From: an uncultured Pirellulaceae bacterium
Lineage (GTDB): Bacteria > Planctomycetota > Planctomycetia > Pirellulales > Pirellulaceae
Reading direction: 5' to 3'
DNA: 64,000 nucleotides
NCBI GenBank assembly: GCA_937941455.1
Contig: CALDHM010000029.1
Location: 62,001-126,000, forward strand
How positions within the stretch are numbered: the stretch's first letter is position 1; each line of letters starts with the position of its first letter. The translations under genes and the position numbers were made by a program. The notes beneath the pieces were generated by a model. It was not told the origin of the DNA and made no database searches. It saw only the letters and a list, made by a program, of their open reading frames with translations. Shown one piece after another: positions 41,367 to 51,347 of this stretch.

Positions 41367-41808
41367 CAGCGATTCGATTGACCACGCCACAGATCGTTCT
41401 TCACAAAATGCCGATTTTTCTCATACAATCGCTCGACCAGCGGCGGCATTGCCCTTGTAAGCCCCAGGTTGTAACGAATTCGCTGTGCCAAGGATCAGTC
41501 TGAACGTGCCGCTTGGCAGCCGGTGCGACCGTGAAGGTGGCCGAAGTGTACCGCTTAAGGCAGTGGTGATTCCCAGTACCTTTTTCGGGGCGCGGACAAT
41601 CATCGTTGCCGCAAATCACAAGCCATGGTTCCAATTGGCTAAGAGCATCGCTAGCTACCCCGGCGGAGGGATCGTTGCCAACGTGCAGCGCAGAGCGATT
41701 CAATCAGAGTTCCGATAATTTCTGGTTGTGTTTTGCGTTCGCCCCGCGGACCATGATGATCGATACAGTAAATTTTTTATTACTTTTTTTTTCTAGACGG
41801 CCTTCTCG
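41367..41808. other. Intergenic gap between lipoprotein and RND genes
   Basis: 442 bases. Short frames exist on both strands (for example 41401-41703 -), none with a recognisable domain. No hairpin or repeat stands out. It may hold the promoter of the efflux pair; the T-rich stretch before 41800 (TTTTTTATTACTTTTTTTTT type) is the only compositional feature. Confidence 0.45.
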
Positions 41809-42945
41809 ATGAAACGACAACTGAACGCATGGTTACGTGTGCTGGGCAAGGCCTTGGTGGCAATCGCCAGCTTGGCACTACTCGTTCTGATCATCGCCTG
41901 GATGTCTGGATTTTTTCGCGACAAGATCGAGCCCGAACGCATGACACGCCGCGGCTCGGCCTCGGCCGGACTAGCGACCGATACCATTCATGAGGTGATC
42001 AAGCCGGTGAGCGAGGAAGCTGTGGGTACCCTCCGCGCAGCGAATCGGACCGTCATCTCATCGCGGTTAATGGCGACGGTGGCCGAAATCCTTGTCGTCG
42101 CCGGCCAAGAGGTCAAAGCGGGAGATGTTTTGATCCGCTTGGATGCAGCCGAGTACGATCGGCGGCTCGAACAAGCGCAACAGCTGCTGTCGGCAGCTCG
42201 CTCAACCGTTGAGTTCAGCGAGACCGAATTCCAACGCGCGCAACGATTGCTCCCGCAAAACGCTATTTCTCAAGCCGAATTCGATGCGATCAGCAACCGG
42301 TTGCTTGTCGCGAAGGCCGAGATGTTACGGGCCCAGCAAATGGTCGCCGAATCCGAAGTTATGCTTTCCTACCGCGTGATCACTGCTCCCAAATCGGGCC
42401 GTATCGTCGATCGCTTTGTCGAGTTGGGAGATTTGGTTCAGCCGGGCAGCCCGCTGATTTCCCTCTACGATGCCGCCTCGCTGCGGCTGGAGGCGCCGAT
42501 CTCGGAGCAACTGGCGACTCGGTTGCTAGTCGGGCAATCCCTCAGCGCTCGAATCGACGCCGTCAACCGTGACGTGACGGCTACGATCCGCGAAATTGTG
42601 CCTCAAGCGGATGCCGCCAGCCGCTCGTTCCTGGTGAAGGCGGAGATTGACCCGGACCCGGACCTTTTTGAAGGCATGTTCGGGCGCCTGCGAATCGACG
42701 GCGGTGAGCGTCGGCATTTGTGCTTGAACACTGCCGCCCTAATCCGAATCGGACAGCTCGACTACGTCGACGTGCTCTTGCCCAACGGGCAAATCGAACG
42801 TCGCTTGGTCCGAGTCGGGACTCTAGGTATGCCTGGCCGCGTTGAAGTGCTGAGTGGTGTCCAGGTAGGGGAAACGGTGATTTTGCAGCCGACCAGCAAC
42901 AAGCCCAGCGATCTTTCAACGACGGACAACGGAGAATCACGATGA
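41809..42945 (+). CDS. RND efflux periplasmic adaptor (membrane fusion protein)
   Basis: 378 residues with one N-terminal helix (ALVAIASLALLVLIIAWMSGFF), then the lipoyl-like half (ISSRLMATVAEILVVAGQEVKAGDVLIRLD), a helical hairpin (EQAQQLLSAARSTVEFSETEFQRAQRLL), a second lipoyl half (VITAPKSGRIVDRFVELGDLVQPGSPLISL) and beta-barrel domains. It links an inner-membrane RND pump to an outer-membrane channel. The stop overlaps the pump start as ATGA, so the pair is translationally coupled. No outer-membrane channel gene is next to them. Confidence 0.94.
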   Translation: MKRQLNAWLRVLGKALVAIASLALLVLIIAWMSGFFRDKIEPERMTRRGSASAGLATDTIHEVIKPVSEEAVGTLRAANRTVISSRLMATVAEILVVAGQEVKAGDVLIRLDAAEYDRRLEQAQQLLSAARSTVEFSETEFQRAQRLLPQNAISQAEFDAISNRLLVAKAEMLRAQQMVAESEVMLSYRVITAPKSGRIVDRFVELGDLVQPGSPLISLYDAASLRLEAPISEQLATRLLVGQSLSARIDAVNRDVTATIREIVPQADAASRSFLVKAEIDPDPDLFEGMFGRLRIDGGERRHLCLNTAALIRIGQLDYVDVLLPNGQIERRLVRVGTLGMPGRVEVLSGVQVGETVILQPTSNKPSDLSTTDNGESR

Positions 42946-45900
42946 GCAAGGACGCTGTCGAGGTCGAATCTACCGCAGCCTGTGATGATGATTTGGTCGG
43001 CCTGAACTGGATGACGCTGCTCGTCAATCAGTTCATGCGCGGCGATGTGACCTTGTTACTCATCGCGGTATCGACCGCTATCGGCCTTGCGGCCCTTTGG
43101 GTCACGCCGCGCGAGGAAGAACCGCAGATCGTGGTTCCCATGGCCGACATCATGATCGAGGCTCCTGGGCTCTCCGCGGAAGAGGTGGAACGGCAGGTTA
43201 CCGAGCGGCTCGAAAAATTGCTCTATCAAATCGATGGAGTGCAATATGTGTACTCCATGTCGCAAACCGGTTCCAGCATCGTGACGGTTCGTTTCTACGT
43301 GGGCGAAGACCGCGAAAATGCCTTGACCAAACTTTTCAGCAAGATCAATTCGGCCGTCGACGAAATTCCGCCGGCCGTCAAGGGTTGGGTAGTCAAGCCG
43401 ATCGAGATCGATGATGTTCCGATCGTGACCGTCAGTCTGTGGAGCGAACGCGGCGATCAATACGGTGACTTCGAACTCCGCCGCCTCGCAGAAGAACTGC
43501 AGCAAGCCCTCCAAGGCATCCCCGATACGAATCGCGTGCAAGTCGTCGGTGGCCGCCCGCGGCGGCTCATGGTTTACCTTGACCCAGCGCGGTTGGCTGC
43601 CTATCAAACCTCCCCAACAGAAATCGCACAGGCATTGCAACAAGCCAATGCGAGCATGCGCAGCGGTCATTTCGAGCAACAGGATCAATTGTTCCAAGTC
43701 GAGTCGGGGAATGTTCTGCGTTCGGTTGAAGACCTGAAAAAAATCGTCATTCACGTGGTCAACGATCGGCCGGTGCTTCTCAGCAACGTTGCTGACATTC
43801 AAGATGGTCCTGCCGAGCCAGTCTCCTACAGTTGGATGGGCTTTGGGCCCGCCGACCCCGACGGAAATCGAGCCGGTCAAGTCTTTCCTGCGGTACACCT
43901 AGCGGTCGCCAAGCGGAAGGGGGCCAATGCCGTTTGGGTCGCGAACCAAGTGCACGAGAAAATGGCAGCGCTCGCCGCGACCTATCTTCCGGAGGGGGTT
44001 TCCTACCGCATCACGCGCGACTACGGCGAAACCGCCAATGCGAAAGTCAATGAACTGGTCCAAGGCTTACTGATCGCCGTGCTGACCGTCGTCGCCCTGA
44101 TCGGGTTGAGCATCGGCTGGCGAGCCGCTCTGGTGATCGCCATCGCCATTCCCGTCTGCTACAGCCTGACCCTGCTGGTCAACTACATGGTCGGCTACAC
44201 CATCAATCGGGTGACGATGTTCGCTTTGATTCTCGCACTCGGCTTGCTGGTCGATGACCCGATTACCGACATCGAAAATATCGCCCGATATTTTGCCAGC
44301 AAACGGCTGCGGCCGCGGCGAAGTGTTTTGCTGGCGGTGCAAGAGGTACGACCTGCGTTGATCATGTCCACGTTAGCGATTATCGCCAGCTTCTTGCCGC
44401 TGGCCTTCATCACGGACATGATGGGGCCCTACATGGCCCCGATGGCCTTGAACGTTCCCTTGACCGTCACGATCTCGACCTTGGTCGCCTTCACTGTCAC
44501 GCCCTGGCTCGGGATGGTCGCCTTGCGCAACATGCGAAAAACAACGTCGGAGGTCGACCCGTCATCAACGCAAGGCGATGGCGAAATCGTTTGCAATCTC
44601 CCCGGTGGCGATCCCGTCACCAGCAATTGGTTTTACAAATTATGTTCACCGCTATTCAAGATTCTGCTACGGTCGCCGACGCACGCTTGGCTGACGCTTT
44701 TGTCGATCGGAGTCTTGTTGATCCTGGTTTCAACCTTGCCCCTGTTGCGGCAAGTCCCCCTGAAGATTCTCCCTTACGACAACAAGAACGAATTCCAAGT
44801 GGTCATCGACATGCCCGAGGGGACGACCCTTGAGCGCACCGATCTCGTCGCCCGTCGAATCGGGGATTATTTGGCCAGCCTTGCCGAGGTACGCGACTAC
44901 CAAGTCTTCGTCGGCCTATCCTCGCCGATGGATTTCAACGGCATGGTCCGCCACTATTTTCTCCGCCGTGAGCCTCACCAAGCGGAGGTCCGCGTTAATC
45001 TCGTCGACAAAGCCGACCGCATCCAGCAATCCCATGAAATCATCCTGCGGATTCGCGATGATCTCAGCCGCCTCGGAGACGAACTGGGCGCGAATCTCAA
45101 AATCGTCGAGGTGCCTCCCGGACCTCCAGTGCTGTCCACGGTCACTGCTGAAATTTATCCGCCACCCGGGGCTGCTCACGCCGATTTGCTGACGGTAACC
45201 GAAATTGTCGAGGACCGCTTGCGAAAGGAACCTGGTATCGTCGATGTCGACTCGTCGCGCGAGGTCGAAACCGTACTGTTTCGTTTTGTCGTCGATCAAC
45301 CCAAAGCGGCACTGTCAGGCATTTCCCCCAGTGATGTCGCCACAAGTCTCAGAGCTGCTGTCGGGGGTATGCCTGTCACCCAACTGCGTGTCGACTCTGA
45401 GGTCAACCCATTGTGGATCGAGTTGCGATTGTCCCGCATTCAGCGTTCGTCGATCGAGCAATTGCGGCAGTTGTACATTCGCGGACGAAACGGGCAAATG
45501 GTTCAACTGGGTGAGTTGGGACAGTTCATCGAAACGACCACGGACCCCACAATCTTCCACAAAAATCTCCGCCGTGTTGCTTTCGTTTACGGAGAAATCG
45601 CCGGAGTGCCTCCAGCCGATGCGATCATCGACACGATGTGGGATCGACAGGCCGATGCAGGATCGACGTCACCCTCCCAGATTTTGGCGGAGAATCGCCA
45701 AGCAGCACGGGACGGAACCGCTCCCGTCGCAAGGCCGCTGGCCGGACGAACTTGGTTGCGACCGGGCAGTGGCCTACCCTGGCGCGTGCCGGACGGCTAT
45801 GAAGTGAAATGGAATGGCGAAGGTGAATGGAAGATCACGTTGGATGTGTTCCGCGATCTGGGAATTGCCTTCGGCGCAGCGCTGATCGGCATATTCGTCT

Positions 45901-46415
45901 TGTTGATGTTCCAGACCGGCTCGCGGGTCCTGCCCCTGCTGATCATGCTGGCTATTCCGCTGACGTTGATCGGTATTTTGCCGGGATTCTGGCTGTTGAA
46001 CTCGGTGGGCACCAGCGATGTCGCCGGTCATCCCAACCCAGTTTTCTTCACCGCGACAGCCATGATCGGCATGATCGCCTTGGCCGGCATCGTGGTCAGA
46101 AACTCGATCGTGTTGATCGAATTCATCAATGCCGCGGTGGCCGAAGGTATGCCCCTCAAAGATGCCATTGTGCAATCAGTGGTCGTTCGCACGCGGCCGA
46201 TTCTGCTGACGGCCGGTACAACGCTCTTGGGGAACTGGGTCATTACTCTGGACCCTGTATTCTCAGGGTTGGCCTGGTCGATCATCTTCGGGATATTCGC
46301 TTCCACACTATTCACCATCGTCGTGATCCCGATTGCCTACTGGCTCCTGTACCAGAAGGCCGACGTAGAAAACTTTTTTACTCGGCAGCAAGCGCTCCCA
46401 GAAAAAAGCTCCTGA
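42942..46415 (+). CDS. RND efflux pump, AcrB/HAE-type permease
   Basis: 1,157 residues, slightly longer than AcrB. The first transmembrane helix (TLLLIAVSTAIGLAALWVTP) is followed by the porter domain (IMIEAPGLSAEEVERQVTERLEKLLYQIDGVQYVYSMSQ), helices with the proton-relay acidic pair in LGLLVDDPITDIENIAR, then a second half with the same layout and late helices (MIGMIALAGIVVRNSIVLIEFINAA, RTRPILLTAGTTLLG). DDPITD differs from the common DDAIVVVEN. It exports drugs, metals or lipophilic compounds; which ones is open. An N-terminal cytosolic stretch of about 30 residues precedes TM1. Confidence 0.95.
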   Translation: MSKDAVEVESTAACDDDLVGLNWMTLLVNQFMRGDVTLLLIAVSTAIGLAALWVTPREEEPQIVVPMADIMIEAPGLSAEEVERQVTERLEKLLYQIDGVQYVYSMSQTGSSIVTVRFYVGEDRENALTKLFSKINSAVDEIPPAVKGWVVKPIEIDDVPIVTVSLWSERGDQYGDFELRRLAEELQQALQGIPDTNRVQVVGGRPRRLMVYLDPARLAAYQTSPTEIAQALQQANASMRSGHFEQQDQLFQVESGNVLRSVEDLKKIVIHVVNDRPVLLSNVADIQDGPAEPVSYSWMGFGPADPDGNRAGQVFPAVHLAVAKRKGANAVWVANQVHEKMAALAATYLPEGVSYRITRDYGETANAKVNELVQGLLIAVLTVVALIGLSIGWRAALVIAIAIPVCYSLTLLVNYMVGYTINRVTMFALILALGLLVDDPITDIENIARYFASKRLRPRRSVLLAVQEVRPALIMSTLAIIASFLPLAFITDMMGPYMAPMALNVPLTVTISTLVAFTVTPWLGMVALRNMRKTTSEVDPSSTQGDGEIVCNLPGGDPVTSNWFYKLCSPLFKILLRSPTHAWLTLLSIGVLLILVSTLPLLRQVPLKILPYDNKNEFQVVIDMPEGTTLERTDLVARRIGDYLASLAEVRDYQVFVGLSSPMDFNGMVRHYFLRREPHQAEVRVNLVDKADRIQQSHEIILRIRDDLSRLGDELGANLKIVEVPPGPPVLSTVTAEIYPPPGAAHADLLTVTEIVEDRLRKEPGIVDVDSSREVETVLFRFVVDQPKAALSGISPSDVATSLRAAVGGMPVTQLRVDSEVNPLWIELRLSRIQRSSIEQLRQLYIRGRNGQMVQLGELGQFIETTTDPTIFHKNLRRVAFVYGEIAGVPPADAIIDTMWDRQADAGSTSPSQILAENRQAARDGTAPVARPLAGRTWLRPGSGLPWRVPDGYEVKWNGEGEWKITLDVFRDLGIAFGAALIGIFVLLMFQTGSRVLPLLIMLAIPLTLIGILPGFWLLNSVGTSDVAGHPNPVFFTATAMIGMIALAGIVVRNSIVLIEFINAAVAEGMPLKDAIVQSVVVRTRPILLTAGTTLLGNWVITLDPVFSGLAWSIIFGIFASTLFTIVVIPIAYWLLYQKADVENFFTRQQALPEKSS

Positions 46416-47303
46416 ATGGGTGCAGGACTAGGTATCTCCAGGATTGCCATCTGGACTGAAAACGCCGCCGAAATCAGCGCTGCCCGTGAGGCCATCGGCC
46501 ATGGTTTGATTAAGTGGGTCGACGCCGAGCGCGGCCGCGAAATTGGCTTGCTGACCGACGCGCGAGATCGTATCGGCAACCGACAAATGGATTCTGACAA
46601 AAAAGTAAGCTTCGCGATTGGCTCCCTGGGATGGCGCGTAGAAGATACCCCGCGCTGGAGCCGTCGCATAGGTACTCGCCTTGGAACCCACGCTCGGCTG
46701 TGCTGAACTTTCAGCAAATAGCCAGCGCGTTGCCGGCGGGATTGCTCGAGCACTGACCTTCGCGTTTCCTTGATTTCCGCCAGCGATCGCAAGTGCTCGA
46801 GCCTCGCACCTAACGGAATTGGCCTTTGCTCCAACATGGTGCCCGGTGTCCCTGGCTAACTCGCTGGCAAGCCCTTGCGTCGAATTGCCATTGGCGATCG
46901 CCACCGCTTCTCCGCTGTGGGCAGATTGCTTCCTAGAATCAATATCTCCGTGCCCTACGGTGGCAAATGCCAAGGCGGATACATTACTCAACGAATATGC
47001 ATGAGCCTTGGCAGTTGCATTGCTGCATCAAATGTTCACGTTACAGACTTCCGTCGCCCCTTTTTCACTGGCGGTGTCGAGGCCGATCACAGTGAGGTTG
47101 AGTGAAGAGGGAGCAACGAAGAACGTCACGAAGGAAACCGGCGACGACCTGCCAAACTGCTTCTCAAGATGAACTGACTACAGCAGCAACTGAGAAGCCA
47201 CCATACCAACATCGGCCTATAAACTGAAACTCTTCTGCGGGTAACTTTTTGCTCCGCATGCAGATTCATGGGCGTCCAATTTTATTCCGGTTTAACTTCG
47301 TCG
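46416..47303. other. Gap after the RND pump, with a degenerate Ala-rich frame
   Basis: 888 bases. Most of it is covered by the minus-strand reading frame described at 46428-47100. No RNA gene, terminator hairpin or insertion sequence is visible. Confidence 0.5.
46428..47100 (-). pseudogene. Possible remnant of an Ala/Gly/Ser-rich exported protein
   Basis: On the minus strand the frame reads SLNLTVIGLDTASEKGATEV, CNVNI-(TGA)-CSNATAKAHAYSLSNVSALAFA, then a long stretch with alternating small residues (SGEAVAIANGN, CEARALAIAGGNQGNAKVSARA), ending after VFSPDGNPGDT. The same frame runs open on both sides of the TGA, suggesting one gene broken by a stop, though 46428-46991 could also be a 187-codon gene started at TTG. 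The alternating x-A-x-A pattern looks like repetitive surface proteins. No ribosome site was found. I hold this call loosely. Confidence 0.4.
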
Positions 47304-48083
47304 TCATTGCCGTTCCTTTTTTACGGCGGCGCGAAGCTCTTTAAATTCCGCGCGAAGATTCTCGAGTTCCTGACGCAGGGATTGAATGGCCTCATGCGCT
47401 GAATTGTCGATCTTACGGGCTGCTTCAGCCATCTTCGCCTCGATGCGAGCATCGACAGCTTTTTCGGCAGGCTGCTTCGCCATCGGTGCTTCCTGCAGAA
47501 AATCATCCCGGCGGCGATCGGCCCGTCGATCATCTTTTTCGATCGCGCCACGCATCCGTACGACTTTTTCGATTTCGCCACGGACGCGACTGGCTAGTTC
47601 AAGCTGGCCAGCTTGCAGCAAGTGCTTTTCGGCCAGCTTCATATTCTCAATTTTTTCTTGGAGATCGCGTTTCAACTCGCCGCTCGGCTCGCCGGGATTT
47701 TCTCTCGCGCTTTGCTGGCTGGCCGGATCAATTTTGTCAGGATCTATTTTGATGCGTTTTGCTGCCACTTCGGCCTTTTGCTGAGAAACCACCTTGAATT
47801 TTTCGGTGATCTTTTCCAGCGAGTCTTGATCCTTGGCAATGCCAGCGGCCAGTTCCTTAAGTCTTGCTCTTTCGGCAACGATCAATTCCCCGGCTTGGCG
47901 TTTGAACTGCCGAGCCTCGGCCGGGTCTCCACGTTGCTGGGCCGCTAACGATAATTCCCACAATCGTTCGATTTCTCGGCGAAAATTTTTGTGGGCCTCC
48001 CGCTCTTGCCCCCATCCCGTGAGCGAACCAGCGAATCCGAGCATGGTGGCTAACATGATACAAATCGACCATCTTGCGTTCAT
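47304..48083 (-). CDS. Exported coiled-coil protein, unknown function
   Basis: 259 residues from ATG 48083. A signal peptide (NARWSICIMLATMLGFAGSLTGWGQ) is followed by long charged helices with heptad patterns (HKNFRREIERLWELSLAAQQRGDPAEARQF, MKLAEKHLLQAGQLELASRVRGEIEKVVRMR, LRQELENLRAEFKELRAAVKK). No enzymatic motif. Planctomycetes have many exported coiled-coil proteins of this size. purF is upstream on the same strand, 50 bases away. Confidence 0.8.
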   Translation of the reverse strand: MNARWSICIMLATMLGFAGSLTGWGQEREAHKNFRREIERLWELSLAAQQRGDPAEARQFKRQAGELIVAERARLKELAAGIAKDQDSLEKITEKFKVVSQQKAEVAAKRIKIDPDKIDPASQQSARENPGEPSGELKRDLQEKIENMKLAEKHLLQAGQLELASRVRGEIEKVVRMRGAIEKDDRRADRRRDDFLQEAPMAKQPAEKAVDARIEAKMAEAARKIDNSAHEAIQSLRQELENLRAEFKELRAAVKKERQ

Positions 48084-48139
48084 CGTCATTCTCCTCGCGT
48101 AAAAAAATTGTATCCGCGACCGCGCCTGATATTTCGATC

Positions 48140-49759
48140 TCAGGAATTTACGCTGGATTCAGATTCGTAAGCGCGGCAATCGAATTGATCGGTAGTCGAC
48201 GCCGATTTACTGGCGGCCAAGTCGAGCTGGTACAATTCGGCTCCGGCCGGTGTCGGGTACCGTCGCGAAATGCAAGCTTGGCACAATTCGTTGGACTTGA
48301 AGCCAATTGAACGGGCGACCGCTTCGATCGGCAGGTAGCGTAGCGAATCGGCATGTAGTTCTTCCGCCATTTGCTGTGAGATTTCAGCCGTCAACTCTTG
48401 ACCAGCTTGTAGAAATCTCGCCGCGAACAATTGACGTACCGATGACATGTCGATGCCGTAAAAGCAGGGGGCAACGATCGGCGGGCAAGCAATGCGAACA
48501 TGGATTTCCTTGGCCCCGCCTTCGATGCGAATTCGCTCGAGCAAGGCTCGCATGGTGGTCGAGCGCACGATAGAGTCCTCGACCAAAATAACTTTCTTTC
48601 CTTCCAGAATCTCGTGCAGCGGCGTGTATTTGATGCGAGCCTTTTCGGCTCTTGCGATTTGCGTGTTCTCGATGAATGTGCGACCGCTGTAGCGATTGCG
48701 AATCAGGCCCTCGACCGATGGAAGTCCCAATTCGAAGGCCATGGAGTCCGCAGCCGCCTTGCTGGTATCGGGAACCGGCACCACGATGGTATCTTTGTCG
48801 ATCGCAAACAAGGGCACGGACCGCTCGAGACGGGCCAATTCTGCCCCCAAAGCTTTGCGGGCCAGATAGACACTCTGCCCATCCATCGTGCTGGCAACGT
48901 TCGCAAAATAAACCCATTCGAAGAAACAATGGGCGCGGCAGGGATTGTCGGCGAATTGGCTGATCTTGATTTTGCCATCGCTGATGGTGATGGCGTGACC
49001 AGGTGCTAGGGATTCGATCTCATTCCGTTTGAAACCCAGATTGATCAGCGCGACACTTTCGCTTGCCGCTGCGAACAGGGGGCCTTGCACCGCGTAGCAA
49101 AGTGGCTTGATGCCCAGTGGATCACGCGCCACTAACATTTCGCCGAGCGCATTGATCAACACGATCGAGTAGGCACCGTCGAGTCGCCGCGCTACTCGCC
49201 TCATCAACTCGTCGAGCGGAATGTCGGGGGCATCCGCCAAGACTTTAGAAAACTCATGCAACAGAATCTCGGTGTCTGTATTGCGAACAATATGGTGATG
49301 CTCGGCGGCCAGCAACTCATCGCGCAGCGAGTGATAGTTTGCTAACTGTCCATTGAACGCGAAGCTGAACCAACGCCGTTTGTGGAAGGAGTGATTCTCG
49401 AAAGGCTGGGCGTAGCTCCGGTCACTTTTTCCGCAGGTAGCGTACCGAACATGCCCAATGGCCGCCGGACCGGTGTAGAGCCGCATCAAGTTTTCCGCCT
49501 CGTGTGGATGGGACAGCTGAAAAACTTCCTGGACAGCTCCTAAATCTCGAAACGTGTCGACCAACTGGCCATTTTCGGCCCACGGGTGATAACGGGATAT
49601 TCCAGCCGATAACTGACCGCGATTCTGCATGTCGAGCAGCATGCGTGGAATCAATCGCCCTGCTGATGCCAAATCGTCATTGGGTAAGAGCGGACTTGGT
49701 TGGTCGCTCGGCAAGTGGTAGATCGCGGCGACCCCGCATTCGTGAAACAGTTCGCTCAT
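48140..49759 (-). CDS. purF: Amidophosphoribosyltransferase
   Basis: First committed step of purine synthesis, transferring glutamine amide nitrogen to PRPP. 539 residues from ATG 49759. A short propeptide MSELFHE precedes Cys8 in ECGVAAIYH, which becomes the N-terminal nucleophile after cleavage, as in Bacillus PurF. The glutaminase half has GHVRYATCGKS; the PRPP site is VILVEDSIVRSTTM. Cysteines in CRAHCFFEWVYFA, ACPPIVAPCFYGID and LCQACISRRYP match the positions of the 4Fe-4S ligands of the Bacillus type. Not near other pur genes in this window. Confidence 0.95.
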   Translation of the reverse strand: MSELFHECGVAAIYHLPSDQPSPLLPNDDLASAGRLIPRMLLDMQNRGQLSAGISRYHPWAENGQLVDTFRDLGAVQEVFQLSHPHEAENLMRLYTGPAAIGHVRYATCGKSDRSYAQPFENHSFHKRRWFSFAFNGQLANYHSLRDELLAAEHHHIVRNTDTEILLHEFSKVLADAPDIPLDELMRRVARRLDGAYSIVLINALGEMLVARDPLGIKPLCYAVQGPLFAAASESVALINLGFKRNEIESLAPGHAITISDGKIKISQFADNPCRAHCFFEWVYFANVASTMDGQSVYLARKALGAELARLERSVPLFAIDKDTIVVPVPDTSKAAADSMAFELGLPSVEGLIRNRYSGRTFIENTQIARAEKARIKYTPLHEILEGKKVILVEDSIVRSTTMRALLERIRIEGGAKEIHVRIACPPIVAPCFYGIDMSSVRQLFAARFLQAGQELTAEISQQMAEELHADSLRYLPIEAVARSIGFKSNELCQACISRRYPTPAGAELYQLDLAASKSASTTDQFDCRAYESESSVNS

Positions 49760-50190
49760 ACTTCGCTCATTTTCGAATGGATACACCCGTAGGTATTTTA
49801 GGTCCCGAGGCGATTTCTCTCAATCGGCAGGAGAATTTCGAATTTGTCGCAATGGTTCGCGGGCAACTGGTCAAACGCCAAGCCGCGGCCTAAAGTGTTC
49901 GTAGCTTCAGAGTGAATCTGGCTCGTCAACGTCTCGCTTTCTGGCTCTAGGGCAGAGCAGCGGGGAGCGAAATCGTCGTGAGACGGCGGGTTATGCTCAA
50001 ATGAAACAACCAAGAGCCTATCCCAAAACCAGTCCTCGCCTACGCTTCGGGCTACGGTTGCTGTCGGTTTTGGGATAGGCTCTATGCCAGGAACTGCGGT
50101 GGCCGGTACTGCAGCCAACGTTGAAGGATTTCCCTCTGAATCGTTTCGATCGTTGTCGACTTTTACATAGTGATTTCGGACGTTTTAGTT
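49760..50190. other. Intergenic gap between divergent genes, with family B element
   Basis: 431 bases between purF and the aminotransferase, read away from each other. It contains the best-preserved family B inverted repeat (50013-50083). Promoters for both genes should lie here; none can be placed with confidence. Confidence 0.5.
50013..50083. repeat. Family B element with 18-base perfect inverted repeat
   Basis: Left arm AGAGCCTATCCCAAAACC (50013-50030) and right arm GGTTTTGGGATAGGCTCT (50066-50083) are exact reverse complements, enclosing 35 bases with CGCCTACGCTTCGGGCTACG in the middle. No T-tract follows, so it is not a classical terminator. Related copies are at 30895-30965 and 37285-37379, and core fragments near 24078. 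Confidence 0.95.
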
Positions 50191-51303
50191 ATGCATCCAT
50201 GGCTTGCCCGCCGAACTGCGGGATTTGACAGCAGCGGAATTCGCAAGATGTTCGCGCTCAGCGCACGCATGCGTGACCCAATCAATCTTTCGATCGGTCA
50301 ACCAGATTTCCCAGTGCCGGAGCCGGTGAAAGATGAAATTTGCCACAACATTCGAGCTGATCGAAATGGCTATACAGCGACCGAAGGGATCGCGGAGCTG
50401 AGGCAAAAGCTAAATGAGGTGATCGGCCAACGGTTCGGCAACGATCCCAATCGCAGCCTGCTCGTTTCTTCAGGCACGAGCGGTGCGTTGAATTTGGCAA
50501 TTTTGGCGATGATTAACCTGGGCGACGAAGTCATCTATTTCGATCCGTATTTCGTGATGTACCCGGCACTCATTGAACTGGCAGGTGGTGTCAGTGTGCA
50601 AATCGACACCTATCCTGACTTCCAAATCGATGTCGAACGAGTACGACAAGCCATCACGCCGCGCACCAAGATGATCATCCTGAATAGTCCATCCAATCCA
50701 ACTGGCGTTTGCTGCCGGGAGAATGCCATGCGGGACCTCGCCCAATTGGCCCTCGAGCGAAATGTTTGCCTCGTCTCGGATGAAATCTACAGCCACTTTC
50801 ATTTCGATTCCCCGCATCTCTCGCCGCTGGCTTGGAATCCGCACACGGTAGTGATCGATGGCTTTTCGAAGTCTTACGCGATGACGGGGCTACGTATTGG
50901 TTTTGTGCACGGCCCGACGGAGGTAATCGATACGATGGCCAAACTCCAGCAATTCACCTTCGTCTGCGCCCCGGCTCCAGTGCAATGGGGTGCGCTCAAG
51001 GCATTGGACTTGGACATGCATGAGGCGATCGATCGCTATCGCACGAAACGAAATCGCCTAGTGGAAGGCTTGCAAGGATATTACGAACTCGCCGCGCCGG
51101 GTGGGGCGTTTTACGCTTTCCCGCGGCTCCCCTCCGGATGCACGGGCGACGAATTCACGGAGCGGGCCGTTGCTCACGAAATGTTGGTAATTCCCGGCAA
51201 AATTTTCAGCCGCCACGACACGCACTTTCGCATCTCCTATGCCGTGGACGATCGAACGCTCGAACGAGGTATCGAGGTTTTACAAAAAATTGCAAGGTGT
51301 TGA
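50191..51303 (+). CDS. Class I/II pyridoxal-phosphate aminotransferase
   Basis: 370 residues from ATG 50191; a GTG seven codons earlier is also possible. Fold-type I aminotransferase with NLSIGQPDFPVPEPVKDE, SSGTSGALNLAI, NSPSNPTGVC, SDEIYSHFHF and the PLP lysine in IDGFSKSYAMTGLRIGFVHG. It resembles aspartate or aromatic aminotransferases of the AspC/AraT type. Methionine salvage ends with a transamination (MtnE), so a role there is possible but unsupported, as this gene is 13 kb from mtnC. Its stop and that of trmB converge with 44 bases between. Confidence 0.92.
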   Translation: MHPWLARRTAGFDSSGIRKMFALSARMRDPINLSIGQPDFPVPEPVKDEICHNIRADRNGYTATEGIAELRQKLNEVIGQRFGNDPNRSLLVSSGTSGALNLAILAMINLGDEVIYFDPYFVMYPALIELAGGVSVQIDTYPDFQIDVERVRQAITPRTKMIILNSPSNPTGVCCRENAMRDLAQLALERNVCLVSDEIYSHFHFDSPHLSPLAWNPHTVVIDGFSKSYAMTGLRIGFVHGPTEVIDTMAKLQQFTFVCAPAPVQWGALKALDLDMHEAIDRYRTKRNRLVEGLQGYYELAAPGGAFYAFPRLPSGCTGDEFTERAVAHEMLVIPGKIFSRHDTHFRISYAVDDRTLERGIEVLQKIARC

Positions 51304-51347
51304 CGGCTCGCGACACTCTTCCGACCTCGTCATCGGCGACCAATTCA

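Noticed and set aside
50013-50083. Rho-independent terminator
   Set aside because: The stem is strong but no T-tract follows on either side, the loop is 35 bases, and it lies between divergent starts rather than at a gene end.
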